NCBI RefSeq assembly: GCF_001956695.1
Contig: NZ_CP019070.1
Coordinates: 682,001-746,000 of the forward strand
Length of the DNA: 64,000 nucleotides
Direction of reading: 5' to 3'
Origin: Poseidonibacter parvus
GTDB lineage: Bacteria > Campylobacterota > Campylobacteria > Campylobacterales > Arcobacteraceae
The notes beneath the pieces are model-generated. The model was given only the letters and a program-made list of their open reading frames with translations, was not told the DNA's origin and made no database searches. Positions 42,178 to 52,189 of the stretch are shown here, in pieces. Position 1 is the stretch's first letter. Each line of letters starts with the position of its first letter. A program made the position numbers and the translations under genes.

Positions 42178-42714
42178 ATGGCAACAACAAAATTAAAAGG
42201 TAATGAAGTAGAGTTAAGTGGAGCAGAAGTAAATGTTGGTGATAAAGCACCTGTAGTTACTGTTGTAGCAAAAGATTTATCTGATGTTCAAGTTGGTGGA
42301 GAAAATGGTAAATCACAAGTAGTTGTAGTTGTTCCATCTTTAGATACACCTGTTTGTGCAGCTGAAACTAGAAAATTCAATGAAGAAGCTGCAAAAATGG
42401 AAAATGCAGAAGTAATTGTAGTTTCTATGGACTTACCATTTGCAATGGGAAGATTTTGTACAACTGAAGGAATTGAAAACTTAACTGTTGGTTCTGATTT
42501 TAGAGCAAAAGCATTTGCTAAATCTTATGGTGTATTAGTTGCATCTGGAGCATTAGCTGGAGTTACTTGTAGAGCAATTTTTGTTATCAATGCATCTGGA
42601 GTAATTACATACAAAGAAATTTGTCCAGAAATTACTGAAGAGCCAAATTATGATGCAGCATTAGCAGCATTAAGTGATGCTACTTCAACTTCTTGTTGTG
42701 GAACTTGTCAATAA
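42178..42714 (+). CDS. tpx: Thiol peroxidase (Tpx) with Cys-rich C-terminal tail
   Basis: A 178-residue atypical 2-Cys peroxiredoxin that reduces peroxides with thioredoxin. Peroxidatic C60 lies in SLDTPVCAAETRKF and resolving C94 in GRFCTTEG, the usual Tpx spacing. The first 166 residues correspond to the normal enzyme. A tail ending TSCCGTCQ (C173, C174, C177) is unusual and could bind metal or take part in thiol exchange. Followed by a strong terminator. Confidence 0.92.
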   Translation: MATTKLKGNEVELSGAEVNVGDKAPVVTVVAKDLSDVQVGGENGKSQVVVVVPSLDTPVCAAETRKFNEEAAKMENAEVIVVSMDLPFAMGRFCTTEGIENLTVGSDFRAKAFAKSYGVLVASGALAGVTCRAIFVINASGVITYKEICPEITEEPNYDAALAALSDATSTSCCGTCQ

Positions 42715-42758
42715 TCAAGGTTTAAAAAATCACGATTTGATATACTTCTAAAAATCAC

Positions 42759-42785
42759 AAAAGGTCACTTTCCTGTGACCTTTTT
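42759..42785 (+). terminator. Rho-independent terminator after tpx
   Basis: AAAAGGTCAC and GTGACCTTTT pair over 10 bp around a 6-nt loop and end in a T-run. Textbook form, 45 bp after the tpx stop. Confidence 0.9.
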
Positions 42786-42800
42786 ATTTTAGGAGACAAT

Positions 42801-43994
42801 ATGTTAGCAACTTGGTATAAGAAGTTTTCTTCTCAACCTCACCAGCCATTTTTTACAAATGGTATTATATTTTTTATTCTTTTTATGATGCTTTTTATAG
42901 CAACATTCTCAAATGTTTTAATCTTAGATGATGCAATTTTAACTTATCATGCTTATACAATGATTTTTGTTGTATTTATTCAATTTTTCTTAGGTTTTCT
43001 TTTTGTTGTATTCCCAAGATTTTTATCGCAAGCAGAAATCTTACCTAAAGTTTATATGCAACAATTTTTATTATATTTTGCTAGTAGTGTAGGAATACTT
43101 TTATCTCTTATTTTTGTTCCTAGTATTACTTTTATTTTTCAAATTTTAATGCTTATTGCTCAAATACTTAGTTTTAATTTACTATATTCTATTCATAAAA
43201 AAAGTATAGTACCAATTAAAGAAGATACAAAATGGATTTTAATAGCTTTTTTAACAGGAGTTGTAATGCATGCACTTTTTATAATAAGTACTATTGATTT
43301 TAAATATTCATTAACAGTTTCTACTTTTGCTATAAATTGTGGTTTTTATTTGTTTTTATTTATGATTATATTTACTGTTTCTCAAAGAATGATTCCTTTT
43401 TTTACAAAAACAAAAGTACCTACTTATGTAATTAATAAATCTAAAAACTTATTACCTATAGTTTATGGTTTATTAATTTTAAAAATCTTTTTTCTATCAC
43501 TTGGAAATCCTGCTTTTAATCTTTTAGCTGATGTGCCATTATTAGTTGTATTTGTAAGAGAGCTTATAAAATGGAATTTACCAACATTTAAAGTTACTGC
43601 AATAATGTGGGTTTTATTTATATCTCTTTATTGGATTCCTTTTGCACTTTTAATATCAGTTATTGAATCTTTAGCTTACTTATATGATCCTAGTATTATT
43701 TTTGAAAAAGCTGTAATTCATACACTAGCACTTGGTTACTTTGTGACGGTATTAGTTGGTTTTGGAACAAGAGTTGTTTTAGGGCATTCTGGAACTACTC
43801 CTTATGCTGGAAAGTTTGCCATAACAATATTTATAGCAATTCAAATAATTGCATTTTTAAGAATATTCACTTCTTTTTCTTTAAATTTTGATTTAAATTA
43901 TATATTTTTACTAAATTTAACGGCTCTTTTATTGGTTGCTGGATTGATTATTTGGTCAAGCAAATACCTTACTATTCTTTTAAAAGGTAAATAA
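42801..43994 (+). CDS. NnrS-family membrane protein
   Basis: A 397-residue protein with about 11-12 membrane helices. The N-terminal QPHQPFFTNGI followed by a helix, and later conserved His residues (HAYTMIF, HTLALGYFVTVLVGFGTRV, LGHSG), match the NnrS family, haem- and copper-containing proteins linked to nitric-oxide stress and denitrification. The ATG follows AGGAGA. No nitrite or NO reductase gene is near. Substrate and role are inferred from the family. Confidence 0.78.
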   Translation: MLATWYKKFSSQPHQPFFTNGIIFFILFMMLFIATFSNVLILDDAILTYHAYTMIFVVFIQFFLGFLFVVFPRFLSQAEILPKVYMQQFLLYFASSVGILLSLIFVPSITFIFQILMLIAQILSFNLLYSIHKKSIVPIKEDTKWILIAFLTGVVMHALFIISTIDFKYSLTVSTFAINCGFYLFLFMIIFTVSQRMIPFFTKTKVPTYVINKSKNLLPIVYGLLILKIFFLSLGNPAFNLLADVPLLVVFVRELIKWNLPTFKVTAIMWVLFISLYWIPFALLISVIESLAYLYDPSIIFEKAVIHTLALGYFVTVLVGFGTRVVLGHSGTTPYAGKFAITIFIAIQIIAFLRIFTSFSLNFDLNYIFLLNLTALLLVAGLIIWSSKYLTILLKGK

Positions 43995-44074
43995 TCTAAG
44001 AAAAGTTCTTTCTAAACATACCCTTTACACTAATGATATATAATAAATAATATAAAAAAGTTAAAGGGTAAATT

Positions 44075-45034
44075 ATGAATATAATAAAAAAACCAAGCTG
44101 GGATATTCCTTCAAGTGAAGTTACACCAGAAGAACTATTTAATAAAAGAAGAACTTTCCTAAAATTAGGAGCTGCTTCTCTAGTTGCTTCTGGAGCTTTA
44201 ATCGAAGCTTTAGCAAAAGACAATATTCCTGTACCTAATTTAAAATATCTAAAAGATAAAAATATCAATAATTTAAAACTAAATACCTATGAACAAATTA
44301 CAACATACAATAACTTTTATGAATTTACAACTTCAAAAAAAGGTGTAAAAGATTTAGCACATACTTTAAAAACTGATGATTGGGAAATTGAAATTGATGG
44401 TTTAGTTGAAAAACCATTTAAAATACAATTAGCTGATTTAAGTAAAAACTTTACACTTGAAGAGAGAATCTATAGATTTAGATGTGTTGAAGGTTGGTCA
44501 ATGGTTGTTCCTTGGAATGGCTTTTCACTAGCTTCATTTATTAAGTTTGCAAAACCACTATCAAGTGCAAAGTATATTAGATTTGAGACAAAATATGATG
44601 ATGAAATGTTTCCAGACCAAGCTCGTGGTGTATTTGCAAGTATTGATTATCCTTATGTTGAAGCTTTAAGAATGGATGAGGCTATGAATGAATTATCATT
44701 TTTAGCAACAGGACTTTATGGTTCAACTTTGCCTAATCAAAATGGTGCACCACTGCGTTTAGTTGTACCTTGGAAATATGGTTTTAAATCAATTAAATCA
44801 ATTTCTAAAATATCTTTTGTAGATAAAGAACCTTTAAATACTTGGCAAAGATCAAATAAAAGAGAATACGGATTTTATGCAAATGTAAATCCAAATGTTG
44901 ATCATCCAAGATGGTCACAAAAGAAAGAGAGAGTTTTAGGAAAATTCTTAAAACAAAAAACCCTAATGTATAATGGTTATGAAAAAGAAGTTGCTCATAT
45001 GTATAAGGGAATGGATTTAAGAAAGTTTATCTAA
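44075..45034 (+). CDS. msrP: Periplasmic methionine-sulfoxide reductase, molybdopterin subunit MsrP
   Basis: A 319-residue YedY-family enzyme that repairs oxidised methionines in periplasmic proteins. A twin-arginine signal RRTFLK is at residues 25-30 followed by a hydrophobic stretch. The molybdenum-ligating Cys is C137 (YRFRCVEGWSMVVPW). Its stop overlaps the ATG of msrQ by one base. It receives electrons from the quinone pool through MsrQ. Confidence 0.93.
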   Translation: MNIIKKPSWDIPSSEVTPEELFNKRRTFLKLGAASLVASGALIEALAKDNIPVPNLKYLKDKNINNLKLNTYEQITTYNNFYEFTTSKKGVKDLAHTLKTDDWEIEIDGLVEKPFKIQLADLSKNFTLEERIYRFRCVEGWSMVVPWNGFSLASFIKFAKPLSSAKYIRFETKYDDEMFPDQARGVFASIDYPYVEALRMDEAMNELSFLATGLYGSTLPNQNGAPLRLVVPWKYGFKSIKSISKISFVDKEPLNTWQRSNKREYGFYANVNPNVDHPRWSQKKERVLGKFLKQKTLMYNGYEKEVAHMYKGMDLRKFI

Positions 45035-45597
45035 TGAAACGATTTTTAATATACTTAATAATGCTTTCTCCTTTAGTATTATTAAGTGCACAAATTCTAA
45101 TTTTTGAAAATGTAGTTGATCCTATTAAATATATTTATACTTTTACAGGAGTAACTTCAACGATTATACTTTTTGTGTCTATTCTTATTTCACTATTTAA
45201 AAAGCAAATAAATTTTATGAAATATAGAAAACTAATAGGACTTTTTGGATTCTTTTATGCTTTTTTACATTTAATTAATTTTGTAGTTTTTGATGCAGAT
45301 TTAGATATATTTTTTATAATTGATGAAACACTTGATAAGCCATTTATTTATCTTGGAATGATTGCATTTTTTATACTTCTATTTATGGCAATTACTTCTA
45401 CAAAAAATTTGTTTAAAAAGTATAGTAAGTACCATCAATTAGTTTATTTAGCCTTGATTTTAATTACAATACATTTTGTAATGGCACAAAAGTCTATAAC
45501 TATACTTCAACTAATTTATATCGTAATGATTTTTATAATTGCTTACTGTAAACTTTTACAAAAAATAGTAGAAAAGAATAAAAAATTAACAAGTTAA
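45034..45597 (+). CDS. msrQ: MsrQ, haem-binding membrane subunit
   Basis: A 187-residue membrane protein with about six helices, of the ferric-reductase-like YedZ family. Haem-ligand histidines are likely in FYAFLHLINF (helix 3) and YLALILITIHFVMA, with YHQLVY between. It passes electrons from quinol to MsrP. Start overlaps the msrP stop. Slightly shorter than E. coli MsrQ (211). Confidence 0.88.
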   Translation: MKRFLIYLIMLSPLVLLSAQILIFENVVDPIKYIYTFTGVTSTIILFVSILISLFKKQINFMKYRKLIGLFGFFYAFLHLINFVVFDADLDIFFIIDETLDKPFIYLGMIAFFILLFMAITSTKNLFKKYSKYHQLVYLALILITIHFVMAQKSITILQLIYIVMIFIIAYCKLLQKIVEKNKKLTS

Positions 45598-45641
45598 CTA
45601 TTCATTAATTTTTTATTATATTTTAGTTAATAGTGACTGTG

Positions 45642-45647
45642 TATAAT
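45642..45647 (+). promoter_or_regulatory. Consensus -10 element in the gap after msrQ
   Basis: TATAAT 45 bp past the msrQ stop. It faces a structured stretch ending in a terminator rather than a gene, which suggests a small RNA transcript. No good -35 hexamer. Confidence 0.4.
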
Positions 45648-45653
45648 TTTCTC

Positions 45654-45779
45654 ATAGATAAGTTGACGCAGCGACTTATTTATTCAAATAAATTTTTAAG
45701 ATAGATTTCTTAAATAAAAATAATTTTTTATGTTTCCTTGTGTAAAAGGTGTCATGACTCATGGCACCTTTTCTTTTTT
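45654..45779 (+). ncRNA. Candidate small RNA between msrQ and the helicase gene
   Basis: A unit of about 126 nt with a promoter-like TATAAT at 45642, a GC-richer 8-bp hairpin (ATAAGTTG with CGACTTAT, loop ACGCAG, 45658-45679), an AT-rich single-stranded middle and a strong terminator hairpin at the end. No open frame of note. It could instead be only the 3' UTR and terminator of msrPQ. Transcription is unproven. Confidence 0.35.
45744..45779 (+). terminator. Rho-independent terminator downstream of msrQ or the candidate small RNA
   Basis: AAAAGGTGTCATG and CATGGCACCTTTT form a 13-bp stem (one G-U pair) with a 3-nt loop, followed by CTTTTTT. Confidence 0.88.
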
Positions 45780-45865
45780 ATAAATACTTCAATAATTAAA
45801 TCAACAATAAGTCTTTTATGCTACTATTTCAAATATAAATACTACTATAAAGAATCAACTAATAA

Positions 45866-47917
45866 ATGCCATTATCTAACCTAAATAAAGAACAATTAAG
45901 TGCTGCAACTTGTCCAAAGGGATATAACCTGATTATTGCAAGTGCTGGTACAGGAAAAACTTCTACAATTGTAGGAAGAATCGCAAACTTAATTAATAAT
46001 GGAACAAAACCTGAAGAAATATTACTTTTAACTTTTACTAATAAAGCAGCAGCTGAAATGGTACAAAGAGTTGCAAAGTTTTTTGGAAAAGATATTGCAA
46101 AGCAAATTATGGCAGGAACCTTTCACTCGGTTTCTTATAAATTATTAAAACAACTAGAAATTAATATCAGTTTAAAACAACCAAATGAATTAAAAACACT
46201 ATTTAAATCAGTTTATGAGAAAAGAGTATTTTACGATAGAGATGATGAAGCTAATCCATATGACGGTGGATATTTATATGATATGTATTCACTTTATCTT
46301 AACTCAAATACAGGTGAAGATTTTGGAACATGGATAAAAGACAAAAATCCATCACATGAAATATATACTTTAATTTATGAAGATGTTGTTGATGAGTTTA
46401 ATGCTTTAAAGATCAAATATGGCTATGCAAACTTTGATGACTTATTAACAATTATGTTAGAAACTTTAAAAACACAAGACTTTGATTTTAAAGAAGTTTT
46501 AGTAGATGAATATCAAGATACAAATCCACTACAAGGTAGATTACTTGATGGTTTTAAACCAAACTCACTGTTTTGTGTTGGTGATTATGACCAAAGTATT
46601 TATGCTTTTAATGGCTCTGATATTGGAATTATTTCAACTTTTTCAGATAGATATGATAATGCTACAGTTTTTACATTAAGAAAAAATTACCGCTCTACTA
46701 AACCTATTTTGGATTTAGCAACAAAAGTAATTGAACATAATGAAAGAATTTATGATAAAAACTTAGAAGTTATTAGAACAGATGAAACTATAAAACCAAA
46801 ACTTTTAGCTTTTAATGAATTATTCGCACAATATCAATATATCTCTGAACTTATTTCAAAAAGCCAAACACCTCATAATGATATTGCGATAATTTATAGA
46901 AATAACTCAAGTGCAGACGGAATAGAAGCAAACCTACGTGAATATGAAATTCCAGCAAAAAGAAAAGGTGGAATGTCATTCTTTGATTCTGTTGAAGTGA
47001 AGTTTATTTTAGATGTTTTAGTTATGCAAATGTCACACAATGATATGATGGCATTTATCCACGTTTTAGAACATGGTAAAGGAATTGGAAAAGCAATTGC
47101 AAAAGATGTTTTTGATGCACTTATAAAATTAGGTGATGGAGATATTTTAAGAGGTTTATTTCATCCAAATCCTGATATCAATAATCCATATGATACTAAT
47201 AAAGTTAAAAACAGACAACTTGGTTTATTTGATGATTTTTTAGAGTTAGGTTCTGTTTCAAAGTTTAAAGATTGTGGTTTTGAAGAAGCATTTTTATCAA
47301 ATCCAATCTTAAAACATCCCAAATTAAGTGTTGATGGTGGTAAATATATTTATGACTTTTATTTATTAATGAAGCATTTAAGAAGAACAAAAAACCCTGA
47401 ATCATTAGTTTCTAGTATCAATTCTTCAATGATGTATTCAAAATTAAAAGATTTTTTATCAACTAAAAGAGCAACTGCAAAAGATGGAACAGTAAATCCT
47501 ATGCAAAAAACAAAATCACTTGCTAAGATAAATCGTAAATGTATGCTTTTAAAAAACTTATCAAGAAACTTTTCAGAGTTATCAAAGTTTATTAATTCAA
47601 TGATTTTAGGTGGTTCTGAGATGAGTGAGGGCGATGGAGTTAATTTATTATCAGTTCATGCAAGTAAAGGCTTAGAGTTTAAAGAAGTTTATGTAATTGA
47701 TTTAATGGATGGTAGATTTCCAAATAGAAAACTTATGAGTAAAGGCGGAAGCTTAGAAGAAGAAAGACGTCTTTTTTATGTTGCTGTTACACGTGCTAAA
47801 GATGTACTTTATTTATCTTATGCAAAGTTTGATAAAATAAAAAAGATGTCTTTTATTGCATCTCCTTTTTTAAGAGAAGCTGGGTTAATTAAAGAGGATG
47901 AAAAAACTTCTATTTAA
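45866..47917 (+). CDS. UvrD/Rep-type ATP-dependent DNA helicase
   Basis: A 683-residue superfamily 1 helicase with the full motif set: Walker A ASAGTGKTSTI near 26, motif Ia LLTFTNKAAAEM, motif II VDEYQDTNPLQ near 213, motif III VGDYDQSIYAFNG, motif IV LRKNYRST, motif V SVHASKGLEF near 591 and motif VI YVAVTRAKD. It unwinds DNA 3' to 5' in repair or replication restart. Closest by look to Rep/UvrD/PcrA; exact orthology not decided. It has no neighbours in an operon. Confidence 0.92.
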   Translation: MPLSNLNKEQLSAATCPKGYNLIIASAGTGKTSTIVGRIANLINNGTKPEEILLLTFTNKAAAEMVQRVAKFFGKDIAKQIMAGTFHSVSYKLLKQLEINISLKQPNELKTLFKSVYEKRVFYDRDDEANPYDGGYLYDMYSLYLNSNTGEDFGTWIKDKNPSHEIYTLIYEDVVDEFNALKIKYGYANFDDLLTIMLETLKTQDFDFKEVLVDEYQDTNPLQGRLLDGFKPNSLFCVGDYDQSIYAFNGSDIGIISTFSDRYDNATVFTLRKNYRSTKPILDLATKVIEHNERIYDKNLEVIRTDETIKPKLLAFNELFAQYQYISELISKSQTPHNDIAIIYRNNSSADGIEANLREYEIPAKRKGGMSFFDSVEVKFILDVLVMQMSHNDMMAFIHVLEHGKGIGKAIAKDVFDALIKLGDGDILRGLFHPNPDINNPYDTNKVKNRQLGLFDDFLELGSVSKFKDCGFEEAFLSNPILKHPKLSVDGGKYIYDFYLLMKHLRRTKNPESLVSSINSSMMYSKLKDFLSTKRATAKDGTVNPMQKTKSLAKINRKCMLLKNLSRNFSELSKFINSMILGGSEMSEGDGVNLLSVHASKGLEFKEVYVIDLMDGRFPNRKLMSKGGSLEEERRLFYVAVTRAKDVLYLSYAKFDKIKKMSFIASPFLREAGLIKEDEKTSI

Positions 47918-47924
47918 ATATCAC

Positions 47925-49412
47925 TTAACAAAAGTTAAGTCTAGATCTTACGACATTTTTTCCAGATTCTTTCGCATTATATAAATGAGTGTCTGCTTGT
48001 TGTAGCATTTCATCTATATTGTTACAATTACTATTATCACTAACTCCAAAACTAGCTGTGATCTTAACTCTTTCTTGATCTATAACTAATTTTATTTCTT
48101 CAATACTCTTTTTTAGTTTTTCAGCTTTTATTATTGTATCTTCAAGATTTGTATTTTTAACGATTAAAGCAAACTCTTCACCACCTAATCTACCAAAAAT
48201 AGTTTTTTCTGTTATAAGATTTCTAATTTTATCTGCAAAAAGAATTAGTACTTTATCACCCACACTATGACCATATTTATCATTAAATTTTTTAAAGTTA
48301 TCAATATCAATCATAATTACTGATAATATTTCATCATTCTTTTTTGCAAAATTGAAATGATTCTGTGCATGAGTAAAAAAACTTCTTCTATTCATTGTTT
48401 TTGTTAAAAAATCTGTATGTGCTATTTTATATAGTTTTTTATTTGCTTTTTCAAGTTCTTGAACTTTTGTCTTTAATTCTTTAGCTTCTTCTTGTATTTT
48501 TAAAGCTATTGATTCTTGTTGTAATTTTAATTCTCTTCTATATGAAGTACTAATATATAGTAAAATAAAAATTGCGATACTTGCTAAACCTAAAAATATT
48601 ATTAATGATATTTCTTTTGTATGATTAATATTTTTTATTATACTTTTTACTCTAATGGTAAATATTAAATCTTTATGATTATTGTAAAAAGATATCTCAT
48701 TGTAATTTAAATTATTTTTTATTTCTTTATGAATTATAGTTTTGAATGAAGAAGTTTCTTTATTGTTTAACTTACTAGTTTGAGGTTTTATTTTTGAATT
48801 TGATATGAATTTAATATTATTAAAACTATGAGAAAGATTGGTTAACTTTTTTATATCTATTTTTGAACCTGTATACAAAAATCCATTTGAAATATTTTCA
48901 TAATCTGTTTTATAAACAGGTGTTTTAGATAAATAATATGCTTCACTTTTATAAATAATAACTTTATTAATTGTATTTAATTCTTTTGAATCATTTGTAA
49001 TAAATACTTCAAAGTTTTTTATATCATCTATTTGTGTTCCTCTCTTATATGTAGAAAATTTTATTTTATTTTCTTTATTCGTTAAAATATAATAAGATAA
49101 ACCTACATCTTCTAAGGTATAAGAACCTTTTCTAAAATTTTTAAAAATGTAATTTTGGTTTTTATTTTCAAGAAAGTTATAGACTTCATCTGAAGTGGAA
49201 AATGATAAGGCTAATTTATGATTAAATTCAAGCTGAGATTGAATTTTATATATAAGATTAGAAATATCTTTAGTATTGATTTCTTTTTCAATATCTTGAT
49301 ATTTATTTGTTATTAATATAAAAGAAGAAAATGTGAAAAGAATAAATAAACTTAATAAGATAGTTGTAATTGTTTTATTTTTGTCTATAAAGTTTATATT
49401 CATATATATCAT
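47925..49412 (-). CDS. Membrane diguanylate cyclase with periplasmic sensor domain
   Basis: A 495-residue protein. Helices at about 13-33 and 272-294 enclose a periplasmic sensor region of about 240 residues that I cannot assign to a family. A coiled-coil (about 300-335) leads into a GGDEF domain with intact GGEEF (about 410-414) and the FKKFNDKYGHSVGD segment. It should make c-di-GMP. Convergent with the helicase gene with 7 bp between stops. Confidence 0.9.
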   Translation of the reverse strand: MIYMNINFIDKNKTITTILLSLFILFTFSSFILITNKYQDIEKEINTKDISNLIYKIQSQLEFNHKLALSFSTSDEVYNFLENKNQNYIFKNFRKGSYTLEDVGLSYYILTNKENKIKFSTYKRGTQIDDIKNFEVFITNDSKELNTINKVIIYKSEAYYLSKTPVYKTDYENISNGFLYTGSKIDIKKLTNLSHSFNNIKFISNSKIKPQTSKLNNKETSSFKTIIHKEIKNNLNYNEISFYNNHKDLIFTIRVKSIIKNINHTKEISLIIFLGLASIAIFILLYISTSYRRELKLQQESIALKIQEEAKELKTKVQELEKANKKLYKIAHTDFLTKTMNRRSFFTHAQNHFNFAKKNDEILSVIMIDIDNFKKFNDKYGHSVGDKVLILFADKIRNLITEKTIFGRLGGEEFALIVKNTNLEDTIIKAEKLKKSIEEIKLVIDQERVKITASFGVSDNSNCNNIDEMLQQADTHLYNAKESGKNVVRSRLNFC

Positions 49413-49513
49413 CCTATATAATTTAAATATTATTTATTTCTATTTAGTTGATTATTATATCTTATTATTGCTTTATGTAAATAGATAATTTGTATTATTA
49501 AATATACTTTAGA

Positions 49514-49519
49514 TATAAT
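49514..49519 (+). promoter_or_regulatory. Probable -10 element of valS
   Basis: TATAAT followed by CGCG, 31 bp before the valS ATG; TATAGGATT supplies the ribosome-binding site. No clear -35. Confidence 0.45.
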
Positions 49520-49549
49520 CGCGAATAATAAAGCAATATAGGATTTTTA

Positions 49550-52165
49550 ATGAGTGAAAAATACGAACCATCAAAAGTAGAAGATAATTACTATAAAATC
49601 TGGGAAGATAGAGGTTATTTTGAAATTGAAGGAAATAAAGATATCCAAGAAGAGGGTAAGAACTTCTCTATCATGATGCCACCACCAAATGTAACAGGAA
49701 GTTTACATATTGGTCACGCACTTACATTTACATTACAAGATATCATTACTAGATATAAAAGAATGGATGGTTTTAAAACACTTTGGCAACCAGGAACAGA
49801 CCATGCAGGAATTGCAACACAAAATGTTGTTGAAAAACAATTACTTGCTGAAGGTACTACAAAAGAAGAATTGGGACGTGAAAAGTTTTTAGAGCGTGCA
49901 TGGCTTCAAAAAGAAACATCTGGTGGGAATATTGTTCATCAAATGAGAAAATTAGGAGTTACTCCTGCTTGGAAACGTGAGCGATTTACTATGGATGAAG
50001 GTTTAAAAGAAGCTGTAAAAGAAGCTTTTGTATCTTTATACAATGATGGTCATATCTCTCAAAATAACTATATGGTTAACTGGTGTACACACGATGGTGC
50101 ATTATCTGATATTGAAGTTGAACATGAAGAAGTAAATGGTAAGTTTTATACTATGATTTATAAGTTTGCTGATGGTAGTGGAGAGCTTGAAGTTGCTACT
50201 ACTAGACCTGAAACATATTTTGGAGATACTGCTATTATGGTTCATCCTGATGATTCTAGATATTCTTCAATTGTAGGGAAAGAAGTATTATTACCTTTAA
50301 CAGATAGAACAATCAAAGTTATTACTGATTCTCATGTTGATATGGAATTTGGAACTGGTGTTGTAAAAGTTACTCCTGCTCATGATCAAAATGATTATGA
50401 AGTAGGAAAAAGACACGACTTAGAATTTATTAAAGTATTTGATGAAAAAGGAATTTTAAATGATTACTGTGGAGAGTTTGCTGGACTAGAAAGATTAGAA
50501 GCAAGACCTGTTATTGTAAAAGCACTTGAAAATGCAGGATATATTGTAAAAATTGAAGACCATGTTCATCAAGTAGGGCATTGTTATAGATGTAAAAATA
50601 TTGTTGAACCATTTATTTCTCAACAATGGTTCTTGTCTGAAAAAATGGCAAAATCTTCAATTGATAAAACAAAAGCTCATAATAACTTCCATCCACAACA
50701 TTGGATTAATTCATATACAGCTTGGATGGATGAGTTAAGACCATGGTGTATTTCTAGACAATTATGGTGGGGACATAGAATTCCTGTGTTTACTTGTGAC
50801 TCTTGTAATCATCAATGGGCTGATAAATCTGATGAGCCAGAAAAGTGTCCAAAGTGTGGAGAAAAACACTATACTCAAGACCCAGATGTTTTAGATACTT
50901 GGTTCTCATCTGCTTTATGGGCAATGAGTCCTTTAGGTTGGGGAAATAATGGAAAATTAGAAGAGTTATATAATGAAGTTCAAGATATGAAAGACTTCTA
51001 TCCAAATTCACTTTTAATTACTGGTTTTGATATTATGTTCTTCTGGGTTGCTAGAATGATGATGATGGGTGATCATTTCCAAGGTGAATTACCATTTAAA
51101 GATATTTATATGCATGCTTTAGTTAGAGATGAAACAGGTGCAAAAATGTCTAAATCAAAAGGAAATGTAATTGATCCACTTGATATGGTTGAAGAGCATT
51201 CTGCTGATATTATTAGATTTACACTTGCATATTTAGCTATTCAAGGTAGAGATATTAAACTTGGAGAAAAGAATTTAGAGCAATTTAGAAACTTTACAAA
51301 TAAACTTTATAATGCAACTAATTTCTTACAATTAAATATAGATACTTTCCCTGATTTAAAAGATATTGAAATTAAAACTGCACTTGGTTTATATATGCAA
51401 AGTAGACTAAGTAAGTCTGTTGATGAATTAAGAGATAACTTAGAAACTTTCAAATTCAATGAAGCTGCAAGTACTCTTTATAAATTTGTATGGAATGAGT
51501 TTTGTAACTGGGGTATTGAATATTCAAAAGGTTCAAAAGATTCTATTTTAGAACTTGGTGCAATTTTCAAAGAAACACTAAAAATGATATCACCATTTAT
51601 GCCATTTATTGCAGATTATTTGTATCATAAATTATCAGGAACTACTCTTGAAGAGGGTGACTCTTTAATGATTAATAATTTCCCTAAAGATATTGCAAAA
51701 AATCAAGATATGGAAGATATGTTTGCAGTAATTGAAGAAGCTATTATCTCTGTAAGACGTGCTAAAGTTGTAATTGATATGGGTAACTCAAAGATTGCAA
51801 AAGCTTATATCAAACTAGATAAGCAAATTGATATTGAAGTTGCACGTCCATTTATTGAAAAACTTGGAAAAGTTGAAAATATAGAGTTTGTAGATGCAAA
51901 AGTTGAAAACTCAATTACAGATGTATCAAATAATTTAGAAGTATACTTACCAACTTCAGAAATTGATATGAGTCCAATTATTGATAAATTAACTAAGCAA
52001 CAAGCAAAAACTCAAAAAGAGTTTGATAAGCTAAATGGAATGTTATCAAATGAAAGATTTGTAGCAAATGCACCTGAAGCTGTTATTGCTGAAAATAGAA
52101 AAGCATTAGAAGATGCAAAAAATAAATTAGAAAAAATAGAAAATGAATTAAAGACTATTTCATAA
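49550..52165 (+). CDS. valS: Valyl-tRNA synthetase
   Basis: An 871-residue class I synthetase. HIGH appears as GSLHIGHAL (about 48-56), KMSKS as KMSKSKGNVIDP, and the editing domain carries the GTGVVKVTPAHD segment. A zinc-knuckle-like CDSCNHQW ... CPKCGEKHY is near residue 420. The C-terminal coiled-coil arm (about 805-871) that contacts tRNA is present. The 3' end forms a hairpin with the following bases. Confidence 0.96.
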   Translation: MSEKYEPSKVEDNYYKIWEDRGYFEIEGNKDIQEEGKNFSIMMPPPNVTGSLHIGHALTFTLQDIITRYKRMDGFKTLWQPGTDHAGIATQNVVEKQLLAEGTTKEELGREKFLERAWLQKETSGGNIVHQMRKLGVTPAWKRERFTMDEGLKEAVKEAFVSLYNDGHISQNNYMVNWCTHDGALSDIEVEHEEVNGKFYTMIYKFADGSGELEVATTRPETYFGDTAIMVHPDDSRYSSIVGKEVLLPLTDRTIKVITDSHVDMEFGTGVVKVTPAHDQNDYEVGKRHDLEFIKVFDEKGILNDYCGEFAGLERLEARPVIVKALENAGYIVKIEDHVHQVGHCYRCKNIVEPFISQQWFLSEKMAKSSIDKTKAHNNFHPQHWINSYTAWMDELRPWCISRQLWWGHRIPVFTCDSCNHQWADKSDEPEKCPKCGEKHYTQDPDVLDTWFSSALWAMSPLGWGNNGKLEELYNEVQDMKDFYPNSLLITGFDIMFFWVARMMMMGDHFQGELPFKDIYMHALVRDETGAKMSKSKGNVIDPLDMVEEHSADIIRFTLAYLAIQGRDIKLGEKNLEQFRNFTNKLYNATNFLQLNIDTFPDLKDIEIKTALGLYMQSRLSKSVDELRDNLETFKFNEAASTLYKFVWNEFCNWGIEYSKGSKDSILELGAIFKETLKMISPFMPFIADYLYHKLSGTTLEEGDSLMINNFPKDIAKNQDMEDMFAVIEEAIISVRRAKVVIDMGNSKIAKAYIKLDKQIDIEVARPFIEKLGKVENIEFVDAKVENSITDVSNNLEVYLPTSEIDMSPIIDKLTKQQAKTQKEFDKLNGMLSNERFVANAPEAVIAENRKALEDAKNKLEKIENELKTIS

Positions 52166-52175
52166 AATAGTCTTT
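52150..52175 (+). terminator. Hairpin overlapping the valS stop
   Basis: AAAGACTATTT and its complement form an 11-bp stem with loop CATA, ending TTTT. It may partly terminate the valS transcript before the lipoprotein gene 24 bp downstream. Confidence 0.6.
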
Positions 52176-52189
52176 TAAAGGAGTACAAA

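Noticed and set aside
47923-47940. ACTTAAC-AAAA-GTTAAGT as terminator between the helicase and diguanylate cyclase genes
   Set aside because: Only 7 bp, all but two pairs A-T, with no T-run; too weak to list as a feature.
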